Origin: Plasmodiophora brassicae
Taxonomy: Eukaryota > Endomyxa: Phytomyxea > Phytomyxea > Plasmodiophorida
Direction: 5' to 3'
Length of the DNA: 64,000 nt
Assembly: GCA_036867785.1 (NCBI GenBank)
Contig: CP145414.1
Span: forward strand, 1,364,001-1,428,000
Below the pieces are notes generated by a model. It saw only the letters and a list, made by a program, of their open reading frames with translations. It did no database searches and was not told the origin of the DNA. This document shows positions 1-9,555 of the stretch, in pieces. The translations under genes were made by a program, and so were the position numbers. Every line of letters begins with the position of its first letter. Within the stretch, counting starts at the first letter, position 1.

Positions 1-844
1 ATAGACGCCTGTGAAAGGACACGACCTAGTCAGGGCAGGCGCGTTTGCACCGGCTGACAGGGACGCGATGCCGTGTTACAGATATCTTAGTGCTGGCAGG
101 CCCTTGAAGGTTCCGGCCGCCAATCGTGAAACCTGGTTCCCCGAGAGCTCACTGTGCACGCCCACAGTCAGAGCACGTCTGGGACGACCGGCCGATGATG
201 CATACAGATGAGACAGCAGCGACATGCCCTCGAAGACACCGTCCGGTACGACCGACAGCGAATTGTTCTGCAGGCATCTGTGGTCTAGTCAGACAGTCGC
301 ATTGGACGATGCGGAGGTGGTGGTGATGGTGGTGACGGAATTACAGCTCCTCCAACGACGACAACAGCCCAGTGAACGTGCCCTTCTCGATCGTCGAGAT
401 CCAGTTACACTTTAGATCGCTGCTAATCAATCAGACAACCGCAGGCGACCCACAGGCAGGGCACATTGGCAAGAATACAGTATCATCAGAGACGGCAATC
501 CCTCGAACGCGCCGGGCGCTATCGTCGAGATGCGATTGTCGCAGAGGAGCCTGAACGGCCATCGTCAAACAGTGTCACGCTGGCTGTCCACGCGCAGGAG
601 GACACGTACAGCACCTCAACCATCGAGAACCGTTCGAATACGCGCTTCCCCTGAATGGATTCGATGCGGTTTCTGTTGAGGTACCTGTGCGATCCCATCA
701 TTCAGGAGCGGCGTCCCCATACGTGTACCACACATTGCGCATAGTGAGGATCACTACCGTACAGGTCGAGTACGGTCGTGTTTGGTGGCAGGGTCGAGAA
801 CCACTCCTGGCGCAGCGTGCCCCAGATCGACAAAAAGGTTGGAG
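1..844. other. No recognisable gene
   Basis: Short open frames exist on both strands but none shows a known motif, a plausible splice pattern or homology I recognise. The stretch adjoins the minisatellite and transposon remnant that follow, so it may be part of the same repeat-rich block. Confidence 0.5.
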
Positions 845-1113
845 CACCCAATATTTGGTACGTCACACCTAGAGCCTGGGATGCAACACCCAGACTTTGT
901 CACTTTTCACCCAAACAGGTCACAGGGTGTCGAATTGGGATTCAGCACCCAGAAACTGGTGCACTCCACCCAAAACCTGGGATACTCCACCCAGAGACGG
1001 GAGCACTCCACCCAGGGACTGGTGTATTCCACCCAGAGACTGGGTCATTCCACCCGGAGACTGGTGCTGTCGACCCAGAGACTGGTACGCTCTACCAAGA
1101 GACTGGCGCACTC
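845..1113. repeat. 21-bp minisatellite, about 13 units
   Basis: Units of 21 bp starting with CACCC (or a variant) begin at 845, 866, 887, 908, then at 946, 967, 988, 1009, 1030, 1051, 1072 and 1093. The unit at 929-945 is shortened to 17 nt, which resets the spacing. The best units read CACCCAGAGACTGG plus a variable heptanucleotide. Because 21 is a multiple of three, one plus-strand frame (778-1203) reads as a seven-residue repeat of the form HPETGxx, and the minus strand also stays open. I see no start context, splice signals or flanking domain, so I treat it as a tandem repeat rather than a gene. Confidence 0.85.
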
Positions 1114-1236
1114 AACCTTAGCCTATGTGGCAAAGTGCGTAGACTTCACATTCCGCACACGCGGAGCGTTGCGGCTCCAAACTCAACCGTCGGCGTCGTG
1201 TAGGTCACCAGCTGTTTGGCGATTGGCCCTAGTTGC

Positions 1237-1586
1237 ACAACCTTCCGATACCCGGCCAAGTAGCTCCTGTCGGGCAGTTCGTTAATCGAGCCCCTCCGGC
1301 CGGCACCCGTGGGCGTCGTGGCCAGCGGCGTGCAGCTCGCTGACAATATGGTTGCATTGTATTACTCGATATCTAGTGCACCGCCCAGCATCCTTGGGCG
1401 CCCAGGTCCGGGCAGATAACCTTGCGGTCTAGCCCGGACCTCTTCTTGTGCTGGTACACCTCGTCCACCGCCACGAGGTCCCTGCCCGGCACGACGCTGG
1501 CCACGACGCCCGCGGTTGGGCGCCGGCCGGGGGGCACGATTAACAAACCGTCCGACAGGAGCTACTTGGCCGGGTATCGGAAGGTT
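1237..1586. repeat. Inverted duplication of a transposase 3' segment
   Basis: The roughly 90-nt segment at 1237-1326 returns as its reverse complement at about 1491-1586, with scattered substitutions and small indels. Translated in the appropriate strands both arms give the same peptide signature, DRSYLAGYRKV, and on the opposite strand PSDTRPSSSCR. The right arm lies in the C-terminal coding part of the MULE transposase remnant on the minus strand, so the left arm is probably a fragment of a second copy in the opposite orientation. The central 160 nt is unique. Confidence 0.7.
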
Positions 1587-2653
1587 GGACTTCTTGAGAG
1601 CAGCAACGATATGCACACAGAATCCAAATTTGTGAGCCAACGCACAGGGGCACCTGTGCGCCGCTACATCGACTCGCCAACCTTCGACCGGCATATCGGC
1701 ACGTTCGAAGTGCTCGTAATGCTTCATAGCACCGCGTAGGACTATCTGCCTCCAACGCGCATCAGAACAGTCCGCCATGTCGCGTTCATTGAAGTCCTAC
1801 CATATCATTTACGAAATCAGCTCACTGTTCAATCACAGACCTAAGACGACTTACGTCGTGCGCTGCAAATGGGCGCTGATGTACGAGAACACTACCGTCG
1901 GGACCGCGGCGGATGTCGAACACGCCGGCGCGGTCAAGGGATGCCCAATGACTGAGCATCGTCTTGCTCGGCGCGAAATCTGCCGCAAACTGTACAGGCA
2001 ATTGCGACTTGACATGAATCAGATTCGCGGCAGCCCGGATCCACATGGGAATGTGGAGGCGCTTCCTTTCCGTCGCATCCTACATAATGCATATTAGTTA
2101 TTGTATTTGCTTACGAGAGTGGCCAGCCATTACCTTTTTAAACTCGCCGTTGAATTGCTCAACGCCATTGTTCGTTGAGCATACACCGACGCTCGTATGG
2201 CATAAGGACCATCGCCAGAATACGCTGCCCGTGTTTCCAAGTTGTGGAATTTCCGGGCACCAAGTGTTCAGGAAGTAGGTGGCAAACCGATCACCGGCGT
2301 CGCCCCACGTGCGCCATACGTTCGTGGTTCGGACGACCTTCTCAACGAAGACGTGCAGGACAAACGTGAAATGCATGTCGTAGATATCGTGCAGCACTTG
2401 CGATATCTGGCGAAACGAAAGCCCGGTGCGTTTTTTCCAAACCTATAGAGATTACAATAAGTCTTCGTAAACGTTCACATCGGAAACCGGTATTTACGTT
2501 CGTCAGTAGGTGGAAGAAACACATCAGGTACTCTGTTTCATTGCCGAATACAGCTTCAACCGCGTTGTACTGCGCTCGATCCCCATCCCCCATAACAAAA
2601 TCAGGAGCGAAATTGCTGCCACTGTTGCTCCACGCGCGAAGACGACAACTCAT
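1362..2653 (-). pseudogene. Mutator-like (MULE) transposase remnant
   Basis: Reading down the minus strand, blocks of a MULE transposase appear in the right order but in different frames. At 2653-2342 is the core block with FVMGDGDRAQYNAVEAVFG followed by the C-x-x-H pair in CFFHLL. At 2397-2098 is the block ending VGVCSTNNGVEQFNGEFKK. At 2046-1822 is a spacer. At 1778-1362 is a SWIM zinc finger, CPCALAHKFGFCVHIVAAL (C-x-C-x9-C-x-H). The upstream part with the first catalytic aspartate is missing. Frame changes near 2390 and 1800 and stop codons near 2098 argue for a decayed copy, although unrecognised introns could explain some of them. MULE enzymes cut and paste DNA with a DDE-type nuclease and often carry a SWIM finger; that is family knowledge. 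Confidence 0.75.
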
Positions 2654-3049
2654 CGTCGGGAATGGTCAGCGTCTGCCCGATCGTCCAGCAGACGCTGTCG
2701 ATGATGCCGTCCGGCGCTTGCAAGTAGTACAGGGCGGGCAACAACTGCAGCAATGTCGCATGCTCGAAGCGGTTCGGTGCGACGACGTCACAGCCCAGCA
2801 GGTCGACCAGCTGGTCGAATACGTACGCACACGGGTCAGTGCGAACCCGTTTCCAGGACGCGATCAACGACATACCGGGTCCAGCAGGTTCTCGTCCAGC
2901 GGGACACGGACGCTGACGTTGCCGTCTGTGTCGACGCCGAAATCAATCATGCCCTGTATATACGCCGATCTCTGGACGACGTCGCTGGTGATGCGACGAC
3001 GGGCGCCACTGCTGTCCACCAGGTATACGACGTCGCTGGGGCAGGCCAT
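2601..3049 (-). CDS. Skp1/BTB-fold small protein
   Basis: Two exons give about 127 residues: 3049 down to about 2881, a roughly 65-nt intron starting GTATGT and ending CCAG, then to the stop at 2601. The N-terminal part (VVYLVDSSGARRRITSDVV, then a VPLDENLL motif) and the second half (EHATLLQLLPALYYLQ, then GIIDSVC) match the strand-turn-helix pattern of Skp1/elongin-C-type BTB folds, where the corresponding stretch reads roughly D-Q-A-T-L-F-E-L-I-L-A-A-N-Y-L. Such proteins usually bridge cullin ubiquitin ligases to substrate receptors. This one is shorter than Skp1 (about 160) and lacks the C-terminal helices that bind F-boxes. The stop lies inside the region where the transposase remnant begins, so the 3' end may have been altered by insertion. 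Confidence 0.5.
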
Positions 3050-3677
3050 TATTCTTGACGGGCTGTGGGTTGTGGCCCCGGACGGCAAGGCCGTAGGCTC
3101 CGGCCGTCCCATTCTCGCCCAATCACTTCCGCATCGTCTGGCCTTTCATTAGTTTGGCACGCTCGAGATGGTCACCTCGCCTACGTTAATTTGCGCCTCC
3201 GACAGCGCCGCTGTCGTGGCATAGCCTTCTATAGGCGCGTTCCCAAGAGTTAGGATCGAAGCCCATCCGAGGTTTGTCCCTTCACCAAAAGCAAGCGCTG
3301 ATCATTCCCTCGCAGTACGTCGCGAGCATGTCGTGACAGTGACTTATATGTATAGCGATCTACCCGGACGGTGGCCTGTTGTCGGTGTCGGCGGCTTCGA
3401 GGGACGTCCGTGTCGGCAGCCTCCGTCCGGTCCCAGACCACTTGGACAAACGACGTCTTTTAGCTTGTCGCCGTAGACTTCAAACATGTCGTATGACAGG
3501 CATGTACTGGGGTCACATGACAGCGCATTTGGACGAAATATCGTATTTCAAGAGGCCTGAAAATCCGCCAGCACTGCACCGCTCGCCCGTTGCCGACAGT
3601 CCCGCACCGCCGCGCCGGGTCATCACTGCGATTTTGGGCAGCGGTCAGCATAGTGCAGTTCATCGGCGGGCATCGGC
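3050..3677. other. Intergenic, divergent promoter region
   Basis: Lies between the minus-strand BTB-like gene and the plus-strand RtcB gene. Only short open frames without recognisable motifs are present. It probably contains both promoters, but I see no clear TATA or initiator element. Confidence 0.5.
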
Positions 3678-5410
3678 ATGGCGCGTCGTACGTTGGCGGA
3701 GGAGATGCGGTACTTGACGTTGGCCGCCGAGGGGCAGGTCCGCAATCTGATCCATCGGGAGTTCGCGCCCAACATGCGCGTGCCGGGCGTGTTCTTCGCG
3801 AACGACGTCATCCGGCAGGCGCTGCTGGATGAACTGAAGAGCCAGAGCGAGGGGCGCCGTGGCGGGTTCTTGCCCGCCATTCGACAGATTGCCAATGTCG
3901 CCTCCCTCCCTGGTATTGTCGGGCATTCGATCGGCCTACCGGATTGCCATGCTGGATACGGGTTCGCTATCGGGAACGTTGCCGCAATGGACATGAGCGA
4001 CCCGGAAGCAGTAGTGTCACCGGGCGGCGTGGGATTCGGTCCGTGTGTGCTATGTGCACGTTTGTACGGTGGCCAACTTAGTGTTTGCTGAAAGATATCT
4101 GCTGTGGGGTTCGCCTGATACGGACGGATCTGACCGTTGAAGACATACTCCCCCTGAAGGAGAAGCTCGTGCAGCGAATCATGGACCTGGTGCCGACAGG
4201 CGTCGGTGGCAAGGGTCCCATGACCTTGTGCAACATGGAGTTTGACGAGGTGCTGGAGACCGGAATGGCCTGGTCTGTCAAGCAAGGGCACGCGACGGAG
4301 GAAGACCGGGACCATATAGAAGAACGCGGGTGCATTGCAGGAGCGAACGCGTGCAACGTTTCGAAACGGGCGAAGGAGCGTGGAAGGTCTCACATTGGAA
4401 CGCTCGGTGCGGGTAACCACTACATTGAGGTTCAGCGGGTCGACCAGATCTTCGACCATGAAGTGGCTGAAACTATGCGGTTTGCAATCGTACACGGGCT
4501 GTATCACATCGTCTCTGACGTGTGTATCCCCAGCATTGGAAATCTCGGCCAAATCTGCATTATGATCCACACAGGGTCTCGTGGCCTAGGTCGTTCCGCC
4601 GCGATAATCTTTAGGCTCGGGTCTGATACGGGTCTGCAGGTCACCAGGTTTGCACGGATGCACTGGAGACAATGAAGACCGTGAAACGGGATTACGCGTT
4701 GAACGACAAGCAGCTGATGTGTGCCCCGATCCGGTCCAAAGTTGGACAGGAATACTTGGTTGTGCTTGCAACGTTTCCGGTGCCATTGCTGAATTACTGA
4801 TACTGCATGGTAGTCGGCACTGGCGTGCGCCAGCAATTTCGCATTCGTCAACCGATCGGCAATCACATCCATGGTGCGACGAGCATTTGCGTCCATATTC
4901 AATCGGTCGCCGGATGACCTCGGCATGCATGTCGTGTACGATGTCGCCCACAACACCGCCAAGGTCGAAGCGCACGAAGTCGAGGGGAAACAGAAGAAGC
5001 TGCTTGTCCACCGGAAAGGTGCAACACGCGCGTTCCCGCCGAGGCACCCCGACATCCCGGAGCGGTACCAGGCAGTCGGGCAGCCCGTCCTGGTTGGTGG
5101 CTCAATGGGAACCGCATCGCATGTCCTCGTCGGCACCGAGGCTGGTATGTCGGCCACCTTTGGGAGCACCTGCCACGGTGCAGGGCGCCTCATCAGCAGG
5201 CAAAGCGCTCGCAATACGATTCGGCCAAAGGACACATTGGCGCGGCTAAAGGACTACGGGGTCTCCATTCGAGTCGGCAATCCGAAGCTCCTGCAAGAAG
5301 AGGACTCCCAATCGTACAAGGACGTCGACGAGGTCGTTGCCACGTGCGAGTCGGCCCAGATATCAAACCGTGTTGTCCGCCTGGTCCCGATGGCAGTCAC
5401 GAAAGGCTGA
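3678..5410 (+). CDS. RTCB: RNA-splicing ligase RtcB
   Basis: Catalytic subunit of the tRNA ligase complex; joins 2',3'-cyclic-phosphate and 5'-OH RNA ends after tRNA intron removal (and in the unfolded-protein response of animals) using GTP and Mn. Five exons with introns at 4039-4094, 4480-4533, 4590-4639 and 4759-4813 (50-56 nt) splice to exactly 505 codons, the length of the human protein. Motifs: [11 protein letters not shown] near residue 35, [15 protein letters not shown] across intron 1, [23 protein letters not shown] across intron 3, VYDVAHN, the basic [11 protein letters not shown], and TCHGAGR with the histidine that carries GMP. The family's usual N in DINCGVR is C here (DICCGVR). 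It ends in the conserved AVTKG. The archease gene follows on the same strand. Confidence 0.97.
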
Positions 5411-5533
5411 CAGTTTGTTGATACAGAATCCCGAGTTCATCCGTCACCATTGTCGATGATGCCGGTGCTGACGTCTAGTGCTGTTACTCGAAGGCCCAGG
5501 CGCCGCTTCGCCCGCATGGTATCGACCAGCACA

Positions 5534-6123
5534 ATGAAGGGTCTCCACGGGACGTTAGACGGGCAGCAATTCGAGTGTATAACCCCTGGTCGCCGGTAGG
5601 CACATATATGATGCACTAATACGCTGCCACAGATTTGCCACACACGGCGGACGTACAATTCCACGCGTGGGGATCGTCCCTAAAAGAACTCTTTGAACAG
5701 ATGGGCTACTGCATGTTCCACTACCTGACCGACTTGACCACAGTCGATATCGACGACTCGTATGACTGGCTCCTTGAGGTCCGCGTTTACCCTCATGCCC
5801 CGGGTGATTCCTGCCTAAGGTCTCAATGACAGGTCACGGGTGACGACGACGAAGATGCGCTGTACAAGTTCCTCGACGAGCTCCTGTTCCAGTTCAACAC
5901 CGGCAACGAAATCGTCGCTCGTCAAATCCACGTCCTCGACATTGAGCACACCGACCAGAAACGACAAAACACGACCGTACGCGCCATCGTCAAAGGCGAA
6001 CCGTTCAACCGCAGCAAGCACCCGCTTGGCACTGACATCAAGGCCATCACCTACGAAGAGCTCCGCATCTACACGAGCACAGACGGCTGCCAGTATGATG
6101 CCTACGTCATCGTCGACATATGA
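5534..6123 (+). CDS. ZBTB8OS: Archease, activator of RtcB
   Basis: Archease promotes guanylation and multiple turnover of RtcB and is part of the tRNA ligase system. Three exons, with introns at 5589-5632 (44 nt) and 5779-5832 (54 nt), give 163 residues against about 167 in animals. Key motifs are LPHTADVQFHAWG near residue 19 (family H-T-A-D signature), LYKFLDELLFQFN, SKHPLGTDIKAITYEEL, and the C-terminal VIVDI, where the last aspartates bind metal in archaeal homologues. The start at 5534 is the first in-frame ATG and leaves a normal-length N-terminus. Only 123 nt separate it from the RtcB stop codon, so the two may share regulation. Confidence 0.95.
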
Positions 6124-6344
6124 CTCCCCCCGGCATCGACCCATAAACGCTGCACGAATGATGCAGCGCGCCTGATTGCGTGCGAACAGCGTCCGTCTAC
6201 CCGGTACCGACAGTCCTCACTCGCGATGCGGGTTGGTGGAAAAAACTCGCCACGCCGCCGTTGCTCTCGCGCACATCTGACCGTCGAGCGGATTCCCACA
6301 GCCGGCGTCGCGGGCGTTGTTGGCGGGCCGGTCCGTGCGTCGCC

Positions 6345-9130
6345 ATGGCGAGGTTCGCGAACTTTGCCGGCAAGAGCGAATTCGTGTTCCAGGCGATGAT
6401 TCTGGCGTGCGTCTATGTGCTCGGTCCGCGTGCGCGTTCGCTCGGTGTCGGTTGCGGGCGATTTGACGCGGGCTTGCGCAGCGTTCTGCGTTCGACTGTT
6501 CAGCGTCTTGCGCCACGAGAGCGTCATTCACGAGTTCGACCCGTGGTTCAACTTCCGCACGACTAAGTACCTGGTCAAGGAGGGATTCTATGAGTTCCAT
6601 AACTGGTTCGACGAGATGACCTGGTATCCATATGGGCGGTATATTGGCGGGACGGTTTATCCAGGTACGCCCCGTATCCTATTTTCTTCAAACGTTGTTC
6701 ACGACACGCGCGATACCATGCAGGTCTGATGTGGACGGCCGCCCTGGTGTACAAGGTGCTGCACGGTCTCAACCTGCCGGTCGACATCCGCAACGTGTGT
6801 GTGCTGTTGGCACCTTGGATGGCCGGGAACACGTCAATCGTGACGTACCTGCTGACCAAGCAGGCCTGGACGTCGGCAGCGGGGCTCGTCGCCGCCGCAT
6901 TTATGTCGTTGGCGCCTGGGTATTGATATTACGTATGCTCACTTCCTGCTGCTCGTTGACGAACGAACGGCATCCCCTAGTTATATATCCCGCTCCGTTG
7001 CCGGGTCGTACGACAACGAGGCCGTTGCGATTTTCGCCATGGTTTGCACGTTCTGGCTGTGGCTAAAAGCCCTGGATACCGGGTCGATGCTCTGGTCAGC
7101 AGCGTGCGCCGTGTCCTACTTCTACATGGTTGCCGCATGGGGTGGCTACGTGTTCATCTGGAACATTATTGCTGTCCATGCGTTCGTGCTAGGTGCGCTC
7201 TGCGCCTGGCTTCGTCGCTGTGCAGTTTCTGACACATGGTGCCCCTCTGCAGTTATCTGTGGGCGATACTCGCACCGCCTCTACGTATCGTACTGTACAT
7301 GGTTCGTCCTCGGGCTGCTGATGTCTATGCAAGGTCTTTGCGTAGCTGTTCATTGCTCCGGGTTGTCCTCACACACGTTTCAGTTATGTTCGTGAGCTTC
7401 CAGCCGGTCACGTCGCCTGAACACATGCCGTCAGCGGGCGTGTTCTGCCTGCTTCAAATCTACGCCTTCTTGCGGTACATCCACGCGCACGTTACGCCCA
7501 AGCAGGTCAGCTCCCATTACGGCTATGCTGTTTGCTCCTGCCGACCTGCGTCGTTGTGTCTGTTCAGTTCCGTGTCATTGTTCGTCTTGGTGTCCTTACT
7601 GTACTCGCCATCATCGGTTTCGTTCTCTTCCTGGCGGTGACCGGGACAGTTCCATTCCTGACCGGCCGCCTGAAATCCCTGATGGGCGCCACGTCAAATA
7701 TCGCGATTGTGAAGAGTGTGTCTGAGCACCAACCTACGAAATGGCTGACGTTCTTCCTCGACCTGCATATGATGGTTGCGTTCGCTCCTGTCGGCATGTA
7801 CTGTATGTTGCCGATCCGGTGTCGCCTGGTGCCTCTGCTGATTGTGTGTTTCGCGCAGACGTTTTCTGGTCAGTGTCGGATACCAACTTGTTCCTTGTCC
7901 TCTACATGCTGTTCAGTGGATACTTCGCCTCCATCATGATTCGTCTCATGCTCGTCATCTCGCCCATTGCGTGTGTCCTCGCGGGGATTGGCGTATCGGA
8001 GACCCTTCTGACCTTCTCGCACATTCTTACCATGCCTGCGTCTGGCGACAAGGGGGCGTCTAGCCGTGCGTCACCAGAACCGAAACGCCCGTACCATTCG
8101 TCGCAAGAGGAGCAGCGAACCTGGTACCGTCAGACCAAAGTCAAATCGATCCCTGCGCCGATTTGCATCGGCGTGCTCGCGTTCTTCATGTTCATGTTCG
8201 CCTTCTTCGTTCCGCATTGTAGCTATATGACAGCGAACATGTACTCGTCGCCACAGGTACAGCCGAATGCGAGCTCAGAGCACAATTTGCCCATTCTGAA
8301 CGCATGAATGTTAGGTTGTGCTCTCCGCCAAGGCGGGCGATCAGCTCATCATCTTCGATGACTTCCGCGAGGCGTACCAATGGCTGAACCACAATACGGA
8401 GGACGACGCCAAAATTCTCAGCTGGTGGGACTACGGCTACCAGATCACGGGAATGGGCAACCGAAGGTAAACCCGTTGGACGAGCGTAGCGCTGTTCGTC
8501 TCCTCCTCACTGGTCAAATTGCAGCGTCATCGTGGACAACAACACGCGGAACAACACCCATATTGCGACGGTTGGTTTGGTCATGGCCTCCAATGAAGAG
8601 CGCGCTATCGATGTGATCCGTTCCTTGGACGTGAAGTACCTGTTGGGTACGTTGTGTCTGCCCGTTCCGTAAAGGACAACCTGACAGAAGTGTTAGTCGT
8701 CTTTGGCGGCATGGTCGGGTTCTCTTCAGACGACATCAACAAGTTCCTGTGGATGGTTCGGATCTCTGGCGGCGTTTACCCAGAGGTACGTCGCGCGTCA
8801 GGGTGCAACTCTCCCAGTTGTTGTTGTTGTTGCAGGCTGACGTTTCGTTCCGACCAGGTGGTCGAGACGGACTACTTCAACAGCCGTGGCGAGTACCGCA
8901 TCGACCACACGGTGTCGGACCGGATGAAGAATTCGCTCATGTACCAGATGTGCTACTACCGTTTCGGCGACGTGAAGGTCCAGTGGGGCCAAGAAGGCGG
9001 CTTCGACCGGGTCCGCAACGCCGTTATTGGGCACAAGGACATCAAGTTCCGCTACCTGGAAGAGGCGTTCACCAGTGAGCACTGGATGGTTCGCATATAC
9101 CGCGTCAAGGAGCCGGACAACATTGCCTAA
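6345..9130 (+). CDS. STT3: Oligosaccharyltransferase catalytic subunit STT3
   Basis: Multi-pass ER membrane enzyme that transfers the lipid-linked glycan to asparagine in N-x-S/T sequons. About twelve exons separated by roughly eleven introns of about 50-75 nt. Landmarks in order: N-terminal helix beginning [30 protein letters not shown] with the first-loop acidic motif; [57 protein letters not shown]; the sequon-binding WWDYG in [41 protein letters not shown]; and a C-terminal lumenal domain ending ITEHW-like [16 protein letters not shown]. These match STT3A/B throughout. The last intron (from about 8789) contains two possible acceptors; using GACCAG keeps the frame. Exon borders in the transmembrane half are approximate. 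Confidence 0.95.
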
Positions 9131-9555
9131 CTTGGCGCGGCGCGGGGCGGCTGACGCCCTACACCGCCCCGGAACGTGATGTCAAAGTGAACACGTCATC
9201 TTCTTCACTGATTGGCACCCCTGCGTTTAACGTGTATCCCGCCGTCTGCCGGGACAGTGTTGACATGCGTCCCTGTTCCTACCTGGAGACACGCTCTGGC
9301 GTCGTTCATTGCTATTCCTTCAGGGGGGCTGCAGAGCAGTGCTGGGTCGTTCGACGAAACAGTGGCTTCGACAGCATGGTGCCTGCGTCCCGTGGGGACG
9401 GAATCGCAAGCCGACAACCGTCGGTGGCCGTCGGTAGGTCCCGGTCGCGCGAGGCTGAGTCTTGTCTGCCCATAACAGCGCCCGATCGCGTCTCTGTACG
9501 CTGCCGTACCCGCGTTAAGAGTGCACGACTAGCATTGCATGTGGCCGACGGGCGC
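9131..9555. other. Intergenic, possible 5' extension of next gene
   Basis: Between STT3 and the WD-repeat gene. The frame of the first WD-gene exon stays open back to an ATG at 9187, so a longer N-terminus is possible, but that stretch shows no recognisable motif and I chose the ATG at 9556. Confidence 0.45.

Noticed and set aside
845-1113. Reading the minisatellite as a CRISPR array
   Set aside because: Units are contiguous 21-mers without spacers, and the window is eukaryotic.
2046-2110. A 35-nt intron (GTAAGC...TGTAG) that would repair the transposase reading frame
   Set aside because: Removing it shifts the frame instead of joining the two transposase blocks, so the element is more likely decayed.
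3678-6123. Prokaryotic contamination because of the RtcB-archease pair
   Set aside because: Both genes contain frame-keeping GT-AG introns and resemble the eukaryotic proteins in length and motifs.
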